Below, piece after piece: positions 44,357-52,645 of a stretch of DNA of 64,000 bases (within the stretch, counting starts at the first letter, position 1; each line of letters starts with the position of its first letter). Source of the DNA: Paenibacillus sp. G2S3. Its GTDB lineage: Bacteria; Bacillota; Bacilli; Paenibacillales; Paenibacillaceae. The position numbers and the translations under genes are program-made. The notes under the pieces were generated by a model. It searched no databases, had not been told where the DNA came from, and was given only the letters and a program-made list of their open reading frames with translations. The stretch lies in the NCBI RefSeq assembly GCF_030123105.1, contig NZ_CP126095.1, forward strand, positions 2,976,001 through 3,040,000. The letters run 5' to 3'.

Positions 44357-44746
44357 ATGATGGATGAACATATGAAACGTCGATTAGACAAACAACGCAA
44401 GCTCTTCAGCCAACTTGGCATCACTTTAGATGCTCTGACCATACATGAAAAAGAATTCAGTATGAAGCTTCGTGGTTACGATGCGGAGGAAGTGGATACA
44501 TTTTTAGATAGCGTAATCAAGGATTACGAGCGTTTTTATGCAACGATCGCTGATCTGATGGATAAATGGCAAGAGCAGCAGCTGGAGATGCGAGAATTGA
44601 AATCAGAAACTAAAGTCACTGAGGTTATTCAAGTTCCAGTGCTTCGAGGCATCGATCCAAAGGAATTAGAAGAGGTCATTCTAAAACTGGAGAACAATGT
44701 TCGTCAGCTTAAAGATAAGCTTCCCCAAATTGAAAGCTATTTATAA
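44357..44746 (+). CDS. DivIVA-domain protein
   Basis: 129 residues. Residues 20-60 contain the DivIVA/GpsB N-terminal pattern (LTIHEKEFSMKLRGYDAEEVDTFLD, quoted in part), which binds curved membrane or partner proteins. Residues 60-125 form a coiled coil. It is shorter than true DivIVA, close to GpsB in size, and probably acts in cell division or pole function. TTGGAGG precedes ATG 44357. It lies 90 bases after the RTP-like gene, possibly in one transcript. Confidence 0.82.
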   Translation: MMDEHMKRRLDKQRKLFSQLGITLDALTIHEKEFSMKLRGYDAEEVDTFLDSVIKDYERFYATIADLMDKWQEQQLEMRELKSETKVTEVIQVPVLRGIDPKELEEVILKLENNVRQLKDKLPQIESYL

Positions 44747-44796
44747 GTAATGAATTTTGAGTTCAGGAGCTGCGCTTGACATTTATAAATTTACCA

Positions 44797-44826
44797 TTGA
44801 CGAGTTAGCAGTTCATGACTTATGAT
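44797..44826 (+). promoter_or_regulatory. Promoter of the glcT-PTS operon
   Basis: TTGACG (44797-44802) and TATGAT (44821-44826) with an 18-base spacer. Transcription from here would include the RAT/terminator leader. A further TTGACA at 44776 lacks a matching -10. Confidence 0.6.
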
Positions 44827-44856
44827 ATGTTCATAAATGATCATTTATATTTTAGT

Positions 44857-44926
44857 GGCGTGTTACCGTTAAGGGCATGAGCCAAGGATTGTCTTCATCT
44901 CGATGAGACATTTCTTGGCTTTTTTT
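44857..44926 (+). promoter_or_regulatory. RAT antiterminator sequence overlapping a leader terminator
   Basis: GGCGTGTTACCGTTAAGGGC (from 44857), continuing ATGAGCC, closely matches the GlcT-type RAT of B. subtilis ptsG (remembered as CGTGTTACTG...AGGCATGAG). Its 3' end overlaps a terminator with arms AGCCAAG (44880-44886) and CTTGGCT (44914-44920) plus GTCT/AGAC inside, followed by T7. The two structures exclude each other: GlcT bound to the RAT lets transcription proceed. Confidence 0.88.
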
Positions 44927-44965
44927 GTTCCTAATTGACGATAATATGGGAAAGGAGTGATGAGC

Positions 44966-45832
44966 TTGTCGCGGGAGATCGAGCAATTTCAAGTACAGCG
45001 TGTGATTGGGAACAACGTTGTAATGGTTCAGGGAAGCAAGAACGGCAAGGAATATGTCATCATCGGTAAAGGCATTGGCTTTGCTGTGAAAGGTTCAGGT
45101 GTAATTGAAGGAAACGATCCTCGTATTGAGAAATTGTTTCGTCTAGAAGACCGCGAATCCTGGAGTCAGTATCAAATTTTGCTGGAAGACATAGATCCCA
45201 AAGTGATGAAAATAACTGATGAAATAATTGCTGATATCCAAAGTCAATTTCCTGACAAATTAAACGACAAGATTTATTTGGCACTCCCGAGCCACATTCA
45301 ATTCACCATTTACCGTCTGCGCAACGGGATGGATATTATTAATCCTTTTTTACAAGAAACTAAGATGTCTTTCCCGAAGGAATTTGATATCGCTTACAAG
45401 GCATCAGAGAAGATCAATGCTGAATTTCAGGTGCAAATTCCCGAAGACGAGGTTGGATTTCTTACTTATCATGTGTACTCCGCAGTTAACAATGTATCGG
45501 TGGGTCAGCTAGTAAAAGCATCTAATATCGTGAGTGAACTTCTAGACATGATTCAGCAAGAACGTAATATAACTTTTGAGCATGGCAGTATGAATCATAT
45601 TCGATTAATGATCCACTTACGGTTTTCACTGGAACGTATTTTGAAAGGATCACTAATAGATAATCCTTTTGTGAAACATATTAAGAAGGAATACAAAGAG
45701 GAATACAAGTTATCTCAAAAGCTCGGTAAAGTGATGCAAAAATCTCTTGGTGTAGATATTCCGGAAGAAGAGCTGTGTTTCCTGGCGATGCACTTACACC
45801 GATTATTTCAGACTTTAGTGAAACAAAACTAA
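44966..45832 (+). CDS. glcT: GlcT-type transcriptional antiterminator
   Basis: About 288 residues. The N-terminal co-antiterminator RNA-binding domain (1-55; VQRVIGNNVVMVQG) is followed by PRD1 (about 75-165, with IALPSHIQF-like His) and PRD2 (about 180-285, with NHIRLMIHLRF and CFLAMHLHR). The PRD histidines are phosphorylated by PTS proteins to set activity. AAAGGAG at 44951-44957 favours TTG 44966; ATG 44960 is too close. It is autoregulated through the RAT upstream. Confidence 0.92.
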   Translation: MSREIEQFQVQRVIGNNVVMVQGSKNGKEYVIIGKGIGFAVKGSGVIEGNDPRIEKLFRLEDRESWSQYQILLEDIDPKVMKITDEIIADIQSQFPDKLNDKIYLALPSHIQFTIYRLRNGMDIINPFLQETKMSFPKEFDIAYKASEKINAEFQVQIPEDEVGFLTYHVYSAVNNVSVGQLVKASNIVSELLDMIQQERNITFEHGSMNHIRLMIHLRFSLERILKGSLIDNPFVKHIKKEYKEEYKLSQKLGKVMQKSLGVDIPEEELCFLAMHLHRLFQTLVKQN

Positions 45833-45854
45833 CATCTTAAGAGGAGTGGAGCAT

Positions 45855-46361
45855 ATGTTTTCCAAATGGAAATCAAAAAAAGAAGAGAAACATACTGGAC
45901 ATACAATCGAAATCATGGCACCAATCAGCGGAGAAGCTGTTTCATTATCAGAGGTTCCCGATGAAACCTTTGCTGGTGGTCATATGGGTAGCGGGATTGC
46001 GATCAGACCTTCCGAGGGGATACTAAAAGCTCCTTTTGATGGCACGGTTGCTCATATCGTGAAATCGAGTCATGCAGTTATTCTGGAACATTCCTCCGGT
46101 GTGCAATTGCTGTTACATATCGGAATCGATACTGTCAGTCTTAAGGGCAACGGATTTGTCAGTCATATTGCCTCTGGAGATCAAGTGAAGGCAGGTCAAA
46201 CCTTAATCGAATTTGATCTGGACGTTATTCGCGCAGCAGGCTGTGACACAATTTCACCTGTAATCGTGACTAGTACGGAGGAAACACCACCTCAAGTGAA
46301 CGGACATTATGGTCAGGTTACAGCAGGACAGGATCTGATTCTTACAGTGGCTTCAAAGTAA
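45855..46361 (+). CDS. PTS glucose-type EIIA component
   Basis: About 168 residues. The Glc-family IIA domain has GHMGSGIAIRPSEG near 42-55, a supporting His near residue 73 (SSHAVIL) and the phosphorylated His88 in LLLHIGIDTV. It transfers phosphate from HPr to the IIB domain encoded next. AGAGGAG fixes ATG 45855; the GTG at 45846 is too near that site. It lies 22 bases after glcT. Confidence 0.92.
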   Translation: MFSKWKSKKEEKHTGHTIEIMAPISGEAVSLSEVPDETFAGGHMGSGIAIRPSEGILKAPFDGTVAHIVKSSHAVILEHSSGVQLLLHIGIDTVSLKGNGFVSHIASGDQVKAGQTLIEFDLDVIRAAGCDTISPVIVTSTEETPPQVNGHYGQVTAGQDLILTVASK

Positions 46362-46409
46362 TAGGCTGATACAGCATTACTACTATTGAATTGAAAGGAT
46401 GAAATTGTT

Positions 46410-47864
46410 ATGTTGGCTTTTCTACAAAAATTAGGTAAGTCGCTTATGCTTCCAGTTGCTACTATGCCTGCGGCAGCTATTCTTCAAGGGTTTGGATTGC
46501 TTGACTATGAAAAAGATTTACATCTAGGATCAGCAGTTGGGGGATTCCTGAACCAATATTTTGCTCCATTTCTAAACGCCGGTGCGGATGCTATCTTCGG
46601 AAATCTTGCTTTGATCTTTGCAGTTGGGGTCGCCATTGGATTTGCCAAGGACGCGGTAGCAGCCTTGTCAGCAGTAATTGCATATATGGTACTGACCAAG
46701 ATTTTGGCTGTTGTACCTCTTCAGTTCTCCTTCATCAATGATGATGTGAAGTTGAATATGGGAGTACTTGGTGGTATTTTAACTGGTGCTTGGGCGGCAT
46801 TTCTGTATAAGAAATATCATAATATAAAGATGCCAGATTGGCTTGGCTTCTTTGCAGGTAAACGTTTTGTTCCAATCATTACAGCAGCATCCACGATGGT
46901 CCTTGCGGTATTGATTGGTATGGTCTGGAGCCCTATACAAGATGTAATTAGTGATTTCGGAAACTGGGTTGTATCTTTGGGAGCTGTAGGAGCTTTCATC
47001 TTTGGTACAGCTAACCGCTTATTGATTCCGATTGGACTTCATCACGTACTTAATACGATAGCTTGGTTCCAAATTGGTGACTTTACGAATGCAGCGGGTG
47101 AATTGGTACATGGTGACTTGTATCGTTTCTTCGCTGGAGACAAAACGGCTGGAATGTTTATGACTGGATTCTTCCCAATTATGATGTTTGCGCTTCCAGG
47201 TGCAGCACTTGCATTTATTCATACTGCTAAGCCGGAAAAACGTAAAATGGTTGCTTCCATCTTCATCGGTTCTGCCATCGCTTCTTTCTTAACAGGGATT
47301 ACAGAACCACTTGAGTTCTCCTTTATGTTCTTGGCACCAGTGTTGTACTTAGTGCATGCTTTACTTACTGGTTTCTCTATGGCGTTAATGTACATTCTAG
47401 ATGTTAAGCTTGGTTTCGGCTTCTCGGCTGGTTTGATTGACTACCTAGTGAACATGAAGCTATCCACTAATGCATGGATTCTTATCCCTGTTGGTCTGTG
47501 CTTCTTCGTTCTGTACTACGTGTTGTTCCGCTTTATCATCACGAAGTTCAAGCTTAAGACCCCGGGTCGAGAAGATGATGATGATGCACTTGTAGCACCA
47601 ACTGGAGGTAACGGAACAGGTTCAGCTGCTTCTTCCAAGGCTGCTCAAATTCTTGAGCACATCGGTGGACCTTCAAACATCGAGAATATCGACGCTTGTA
47701 TTACACGCCTACGTCTTATCGTTAAAGACGACAAAGCTGTTAAAGATTCCGCACTGAAGCAACTCGGCGCTTCAGGTGTAATGAGACTTGGTCAAGGTGC
47801 TGTACAAATCGTATTTGGTCCGAAATCGGAGCAATACAAAGAAGAAATCGAGAAGTTATTATAA
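46410..47864 (+). CDS. nagE: PTS N-acetylglucosamine-type EIIBC component
   Basis: 484 residues: a membrane IIC domain (about 1-375, roughly ten hydrophobic segments) and a C-terminal IIB domain (about 405-484) with the phosphorylated Cys430 in NIDACITRLRL. The IIC loop LHHVLNTIAWFQIGDF and the GDLYRFFAGDKTAGMFMTGF stretch favour the NagE branch over glucose PtsG. It imports and phosphorylates GlcNAc or glucose using the adjacent IIA. The exact sugar is inferred from sequence only. GAAAGGATG precedes the ATG. Confidence 0.9.
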   Translation: MLAFLQKLGKSLMLPVATMPAAAILQGFGLLDYEKDLHLGSAVGGFLNQYFAPFLNAGADAIFGNLALIFAVGVAIGFAKDAVAALSAVIAYMVLTKILAVVPLQFSFINDDVKLNMGVLGGILTGAWAAFLYKKYHNIKMPDWLGFFAGKRFVPIITAASTMVLAVLIGMVWSPIQDVISDFGNWVVSLGAVGAFIFGTANRLLIPIGLHHVLNTIAWFQIGDFTNAAGELVHGDLYRFFAGDKTAGMFMTGFFPIMMFALPGAALAFIHTAKPEKRKMVASIFIGSAIASFLTGITEPLEFSFMFLAPVLYLVHALLTGFSMALMYILDVKLGFGFSAGLIDYLVNMKLSTNAWILIPVGLCFFVLYYVLFRFIITKFKLKTPGREDDDDALVAPTGGNGTGSAASSKAAQILEHIGGPSNIENIDACITRLRLIVKDDKAVKDSALKQLGASGVMRLGQGAVQIVFGPKSEQYKEEIEKLL

Positions 47865-47892
47865 CTTAACATACTCCGTTTAAGTTTATTAG

Positions 47893-47927
47893 CAAGGGCT
47901 AGTCCGCATACTAGCCCTTGTTTTTTT
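47893..47927 (+). terminator. Terminator of the glcT-PTS operon
   Basis: Perfect 11-base arms CAAGGGCTAGT and ACTAGCCCTTG around CCGCAT, then seven T. Confidence 0.9.
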
Positions 47928-47947
47928 GTATACTTATAGGGAAAGTG

Positions 47948-47975
47948 TTGCAATATACACAATACCTAGTATAAT
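47948..47975 (+). promoter_or_regulatory. Promoter of the 105-residue gene
   Basis: TTGCAA (47948-47953) and TATAAT (47970-47975) with a 16-base spacer, 33 bases before the ATG. Confidence 0.65.
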
Positions 47976-48008
47976 ACTTGGTATAAACATGCGAAGGAGT
48001 CGGTACAT

Positions 48009-48326
48009 ATGTCAGTCGACGATTATCTGGACCTTTTAAATTATGCCAAAGCAATTAACGATGGACAGTGGCAGGCTGACATCATAGAGAGTTTAAAGAA
48101 TCTTAACACAGTATCGGAGGAACCTCAGGTTCAAGAAGAAAGTGTGATAGAATTATGGTCACAGTTTGATTCCGTTAACATATTGATCATGAAATTGTTT
48201 GAGAAGCTCCGTAAGAATGAAGAATCAGATGAAGTGTTACATTGGAAAGAACAGCTGCTAGAGCTTAAGCTGGAGCGGAATATATTGTCCAAGAAGATTC
48301 TTAACCGTTATATTCGAATTCGATAA
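48009..48326 (+). CDS. Small helical protein of unknown function
   Basis: 105 residues, rich in Leu, Glu and Lys. It is helical throughout, with a likely coiled coil near 65-100 (LRKNEESDEVLHWKEQLLEL). It has no membrane segment or known motif. GAAGGAG is well spaced before ATG 48009. It has its own promoter and terminator, which supports a real gene. I do not recognise the family. Confidence 0.75.
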   Translation: MSVDDYLDLLNYAKAINDGQWQADIIESLKNLNTVSEEPQVQEESVIELWSQFDSVNILIMKLFEKLRKNEESDEVLHWKEQLLELKLERNILSKKILNRYIRIR

Positions 48327-48360
48327 TTGGGATCAAAATAGATAGGTATGACAAATAATG

Positions 48361-48398
48361 AAGACAGTTACCTTATTAATTAGGGGCTGTCTTTTTGT
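48361..48398 (+). terminator. Terminator after the small helical gene
   Basis: AAGACAG (48361-48367) pairs with CTGTCTT (48387-48393), with CC/GG extending the stem, then TTTT. Confidence 0.7.
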
Positions 48399-48435
48399 AT
48401 GTTTTAAGATGGGTTATGATAATTCTGAAGAATTC

Positions 48436-48462
48436 TGATACAAAAATGTACTGACAGTCGTC
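48436..48462 (+). promoter_or_regulatory. Possible ECF-type autoregulated promoter
   Basis: TGATAC (48436-48441) and CGTC (48459-48462) with a 17-base spacer resemble ECF sigma promoters (TGAAAC with CGTC). It lies 38 bases upstream of the sigma gene, as expected for autoregulation. The match is imperfect. Confidence 0.45.
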
Positions 48463-48499
48463 TTACTTATAGCTGCAGCTGATAAGGAGGATTTACACG

Positions 48500-49018
48500 A
48501 TGGCAATTCCGGAATCCGAAATTTTTAAAACAATATTTTATGAACATTATCCTGTTGTCAAACGTAAGCTGACCGCTTTAGTACGCGATGAATCGGCAGC
48601 AGATGATTTGGCTCAAGAAGTTTTTTTGAGATTGTACCGCAATCCACCAGATGATCCAGCAGCGCTGGGTGCCTGGCTTCATAGAGTCCTTACCCGCATT
48701 GGATATGATTATCTGGACAAAAAAGCGAGGGAACGGCGGCTGCAAAATAAACAAGAGCAGCTATATGATGCCAGTGAATCACCCCCCTCGGGTGAAGAAA
48801 TTATTATTAACAAGCTGGATCAAGAGGATGTACACATCTGGCTGAATGAACTGCCTGAAAGAGATAGACAAGCGCTTCTCCTTCGGTACTCTGGTTACAG
48901 TTATGTGGAAATCGCGGGAGAGCTTGGAATAAGACCTCCAGTAGTAGGAACCTTGCTACACCGAGCGACAGAGAAACTAAGACAAAATGCAACGAAGGCG
49001 ATACCCCAGACAAAGTAG
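48500..49018 (+). CDS. ECF-family RNA polymerase sigma factor
   Basis: 172 residues. Region 2 lies near 10-75 (ADDLAQEVFLRLYRNPPDD, then LGAWLHRVLTRIGYDYL) and region 4 near 110-160 (LNELPERDRQALLLRYSGYSYVEIAGELG with the helix-turn-helix). It is close to SigX/SigW-type factors. The adjacent gene encodes a membrane protein likely to be the anti-sigma factor. AAGGAGG precedes ATG 48500. Confidence 0.92.
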   Translation: MAIPESEIFKTIFYEHYPVVKRKLTALVRDESAADDLAQEVFLRLYRNPPDDPAALGAWLHRVLTRIGYDYLDKKARERRLQNKQEQLYDASESPPSGEEIIINKLDQEDVHIWLNELPERDRQALLLRYSGYSYVEIAGELGIRPPVVGTLLHRATEKLRQNATKAIPQTK

Positions 49019-49071
49019 ACATTACTCGAAGAGCAGCTACGAAGTAATCTTTTAATTCAGGAGGTACAATA

Positions 49072-50193
49072 ATGACTAATTATTCAGGAAAGCAAGATAA
49101 AGATAAGCAAAGTACAGATGAAGCCTGGGCCAAGCTGCAGAGCAAGTTAGAGAAAGAGTCTTATAATCCTCAATGGGCAAAATGGAGTCAAAATACGGAG
49201 ACTAATACTGAGGATGCTATTAACTTTAGTCAGCCAGCAAAAGTAGAGAGTGTTGAATCAGAGTCAACACCAACGGTAGTACAGGACATACTTGTAGCAA
49301 CCCATGATAAGCAAGTAAAACGTCCGCGTAGATTGCGTATGAACCGTCGCCGTAAGTTTGGAGCAGTTGTAGCAAGTGTAGCTGTTTTTGCAGTCATACT
49401 CGCGACTCCGATAGGCAATACAGCAATGGCATCCCTTCTGAATCAGTTCCGGATGGAACAGGTTACGGTTGTACACGAGAGTGATCTGCGTAATATTTTT
49501 ACACAAGTCGCTGAAGACGGTGAACTCAATCGATCAATTAATCAATTCGGTGAGTTTACAAACGCTAGCGGGGCTTATATTGGTGAGTTGCCTGCAGATG
49601 AGCTGAAGGCAACCCTAGGCTATCCAGCGAAAAATGCTGCTTTAGGGGAAGGGAAGAATACAGTTACGGTAGGTGCTTCACAAGACATCACGCTTAATCT
49701 TAAGGTTGACGAAGTGAACAAAGCCTTAAAAAAAATTGGAGCAGAGCATTTGCTGCCCGAATCGATTGACGGCAAACCAATTACACTTCATATCCCAGAA
49801 ATTGTGAATTACAATCTCTCGTCAGACGAAACGCACTGGGCAAGTCTGTCGCAGATGAATACACCTGTACTTAACGTTGATCCTTCTATTAAAGTGGAAG
49901 AAGCTTTGGAAGCTGTTGTAAATTTTCCGCTGCTGCCAGATTACTTGAAGACTAGCTTAATGCAAAGCCGGGTCTTATCCGGAGAAATCCCAATGCCGTT
50001 AATCGCTGGAGAAAATACGGAGCAAATAACTGTGGGTGATACTTTGGTTATTGTTGACAATTATGAATACAGCCGCGGTCCTGTATATCAAGCTACATGG
50101 ATTCAGGATGGACAGCTATTCAATTTGTCAGGTGAGCTCTATTCGAGTAAAGAGAAGCTTATGACCAAGGTTCAGGAGCTGATTGAATCATGA
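49072..50193 (+). CDS. Probable membrane-bound anti-sigma factor
   Basis: 373 residues: a polar cytoplasmic N-terminal part (1-90), one membrane helix near 97-113 after a basic RRLRMNRRRKF run, and an outside domain of about 250 residues without known motifs. This is the topology of ECF anti-sigma factors (an N-terminal segment for sigma binding, an outer sensor). A zinc-type HxxxCxxC signature is absent. AGGAGG precedes the ATG, 53 bases after the sigma gene. The last codons overlap the ABC ATPase start by ATGA. Confidence 0.75.
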   Translation: MTNYSGKQDKDKQSTDEAWAKLQSKLEKESYNPQWAKWSQNTETNTEDAINFSQPAKVESVESESTPTVVQDILVATHDKQVKRPRRLRMNRRRKFGAVVASVAVFAVILATPIGNTAMASLLNQFRMEQVTVVHESDLRNIFTQVAEDGELNRSINQFGEFTNASGAYIGELPADELKATLGYPAKNAALGEGKNTVTVGASQDITLNLKVDEVNKALKKIGAEHLLPESIDGKPITLHIPEIVNYNLSSDETHWASLSQMNTPVLNVDPSIKVEEALEAVVNFPLLPDYLKTSLMQSRVLSGEIPMPLIAGENTEQITVGDTLVIVDNYEYSRGPVYQATWIQDGQLFNLSGELYSSKEKLMTKVQELIES

Positions 50194-51152
50194 GTACCGC
50201 AGCAATAGAAGCCAAGTCCCTAACTAAAGAATATGATAACGGGCGCGGTTGTCGAGATGTAACTATTACTGTAGGGAAAGGGGAAGCCTTTGGCTTCCTC
50301 GGCCCTAACGGTGCAGGTAAAAGCACCTTTGTAAAAATGCTAGTAGGTCTTATTCATCCATCAAGTGGCAGTGCGAGTCTGTTCGGTCATAAAATTGGTT
50401 CAACGGAAGCTAAATCAGTTATCGGATATTTGCCGGAATTGTATCGTTATCAGGAATGGCTGACGGGTGAGGAGGTTGTAAGGCTTCATGCAAGATTATG
50501 CGGAATGCAGCGGTCTGTAGCAGATAAGAGAATTCCACAACTTCTTGATGAGGTTGGGATTGGTAAGCGTGGACGAGACCGAGTGAAGCATTACTCTAAG
50601 GGAATGCAGCAAAGACTGGGATTAGCTTGTGCACTTGTTAATGAGCCGGCTATCGTATTTTTGGACGAGCCCTCATCGGCACTAGATCCAATCGGACGTC
50701 AGGAAGTCCGACGTATATTACAGAATCTAAAAGAAAAAGGGGTTACGATATTTCTAAACTCTCATCTTTTAGAGGATGTTGAAGTACTTTGCGACCGAAT
50801 GGCGCTACTGAATAACGGAGTTATTCTCCGGCATGGTAAAGTGTCCGAGGTGTTAAACAAGCGTATGAGCTGGCGATTTAAAGTAGGCGGCTATGCGCCT
50901 ATTTTATTGTCGTGGCTAAAAGATCAGACAGGCTTGCAGATCCGGGTGTCTTCCCATACCGAAGAATCCTTAGACAGTAGTAGGGTTTGGTTGGAAGCGG
51001 AGCTGGAAAGTGAAGAGCAGGTGGGCTGGCTAAATACACTAATTGTCGAACAAGGGATGACCTTATATGAAGTTTCCCGTCAGCAAGAACGTCTGGAAGA
51101 GTGGTTTATGAATGCTGTATCAGGACTAAGCCACAGAGGTGAACACGAATGA
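50190..51152 (+). CDS. ABC transporter ATP-binding protein
   Basis: 320 residues. Walker A GPNGAGKST is near 38-46, signature YSKGMQQRLG, Walker B VFLDEPSSALD, and switch His in LNSHLLED. A C-terminal extension of about 90 residues (from 230) is like DUF4162 tails of exporter ATPases. It overlaps the gene on each side by 4 bases, so translation is coupled through the operon. Probably exports an envelope-active compound under control of the ECF sigma factor. Confidence 0.9.
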   Translation: MSTAAIEAKSLTKEYDNGRGCRDVTITVGKGEAFGFLGPNGAGKSTFVKMLVGLIHPSSGSASLFGHKIGSTEAKSVIGYLPELYRYQEWLTGEEVVRLHARLCGMQRSVADKRIPQLLDEVGIGKRGRDRVKHYSKGMQQRLGLACALVNEPAIVFLDEPSSALDPIGRQEVRRILQNLKEKGVTIFLNSHLLEDVEVLCDRMALLNNGVILRHGKVSEVLNKRMSWRFKVGGYAPILLSWLKDQTGLQIRVSSHTEESLDSSRVWLEAELESEEQVGWLNTLIVEQGMTLYEVSRQQERLEEWFMNAVSGLSHRGEHE

Positions 51153-52033
51153 GAATTATTATAGGTATGACCTGGAAGGAACTACTGCGCAAAAGAGTAA
51201 TGGTGCTGACATTACTTATGACCGTGGTCTTTCTTATTGGGTTTTGGTTCATTGCGGGTACGATCGGGCAAAGTTCTATGTCTCACGGATCAAGTATTCC
51301 TAGCGGAGAAGAACTTCTTATTCGTTTTACAAATGGTTTATTTATTTTATCGTTTGGATTTTTCTTCGGAGCCTTTGTAATTGCTTTTTTAGCTATTTTT
51401 AGTTCATTCTCCGCCATTTCAGGTGAGGCAGAGCAGGGAGTGATGCAAGCCCTGCTTCCAAGACCCATTCCACGCTGGAAATGGTATGCAGGTCGCTGGC
51501 TAGGTTATGTAACACTGGGAATAGGCTATGCGCTTATCTTATTTATTTCTATATTGCTAATTACGCAAGCCCATGCCGCAGTTCCAAGAGATGGATTAGC
51601 GTTATTCAAATCATTTCTGCTCTTTTCTTCCATCGTACCGTTGCTAATAACTGTTTCTATGCTGGGTTCAGGATTCTTCTCGGCCCTTGGAAATGGAGTC
51701 TTTATGACGATGCTTTATGGGGCAGGATGGCTAGGAGGAATGATTGATAAGGTAAGTAGTTCTTTATTATCTGAGCCCGAAGCACTTAGCACTCTAAATA
51801 ATATGACGGGTATAATGTCCTTACTTATGCCTGTAGATGGGCTACAGCGCAGAATGACTGCTGAACTGTTTAGTATTAACGAAATGAACGGGATGTTTAA
51901 TGCTTCCAATCGTCTATTTGGATTAGATAACTTCACCTCAGTCCCATCTAATACCTTTATCGTCTATGCGATCTTCTATACACTATTCGCGTTCTTAATC
52001 GGATTGTATCGTTTTCAACGGAAGGATCTGTAG
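51149..52033 (+). CDS. ABC-2 type transporter permease
   Basis: 294 residues with six hydrophobic segments (near 15-36, 67-92, 115-140, 150-175, 180-195 and 270-290). It has the ABC-2 layout, a first helix followed by a large loop holding LLPRPIPRWKWYAGRW, a coupling-helix-like motif. It forms the membrane part for the ATPase it overlaps. Substrate unknown. Confidence 0.87.
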   Translation: MRIIIGMTWKELLRKRVMVLTLLMTVVFLIGFWFIAGTIGQSSMSHGSSIPSGEELLIRFTNGLFILSFGFFFGAFVIAFLAIFSSFSAISGEAEQGVMQALLPRPIPRWKWYAGRWLGYVTLGIGYALILFISILLITQAHAAVPRDGLALFKSFLLFSSIVPLLITVSMLGSGFFSALGNGVFMTMLYGAGWLGGMIDKVSSSLLSEPEALSTLNNMTGIMSLLMPVDGLQRRMTAELFSINEMNGMFNASNRLFGLDNFTSVPSNTFIVYAIFYTLFAFLIGLYRFQRKDL

Positions 52034-52064
52034 CAGTTTAACAATACATCGAAGAACTTAAAAT

Positions 52065-52101
52065 GCCCTTTTTGTTGCCGGATTTACGGAACAAAAAGGG
52101 C
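52065..52101. terminator. Convergent hairpin between the ABC permease and hxlR-type genes
   Basis: Perfect 12-base arms GCCCTTTTTGTT and AACAAAAAGGGC around GCCGGATTTACGG. It can serve both strands, though T-runs outside the stem are short. Confidence 0.7.
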
Positions 52102-52124
52102 TCTTCAAGTTAGTATTAGCCGGA

Positions 52125-52451
52125 TTAATTTGTAACACCAAGCTCAATCCAGTCCGTAGACCAATTTCCAATTTCACCAAGTATAGGAGCCAACGCTGTA
52201 CCTTTTGGAGTAAGTGAGTACTCAATACGTACTGGCATTTCTGGATATACGGTTCGCTCAATAATACCTTCGATTTCCATCTCTTTTAGTCGGTCAGATA
52301 ATACCTTGCCACTTAGATTGGAAAGACAGCTTTCAATTTCGCCAAAACGACGTGGACCTGGCATAAGCACGAATACGATCAGCGCGACCCAACGTTTACT
52401 TAGCAAGTCTACCGCTTTTTCAAAGCGAGGACACATGTTGAAATCATTCAT
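52125..52451 (-). CDS. HxlR-family transcriptional regulator
   Basis: 108 residues. The winged helix has the HxlR hallmarks: N-terminal MCPRF Cys-Pro, SKRWVALIVFVL, RRFGEIESCLSNLSGKVLSDRLKEM (quoted in part) and RIEYSLTPKG. Some members sense aldehydes or redox stress through this Cys. It is divergent from ribA with about 195 bases between, so it may control ribA. GAGGTGAT precedes its ATG on the minus strand. Confidence 0.9.
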   Translation of the reverse strand: MNDFNMCPRFEKAVDLLSKRWVALIVFVLMPGPRRFGEIESCLSNLSGKVLSDRLKEMEIEGIIERTVYPEMPVRIEYSLTPKGTALAPILGEIGNWSTDWIELGVTN

Positions 52452-52645
52452 AATATCACCTCGACATTCATTATATCATAAACTTACATAAAGTAATTAT
52501 AAATATTTAAAGATATATTATAACTTGACGAAGTTATATTACAATGATAAACTTACTTACAAATAGTTACTTATATTTTAACTAATATTCGATCCTTAAG
52601 TTTAGCTATTGCTAAGCATCGATGGACATTGAGGAAGGTGTACCC

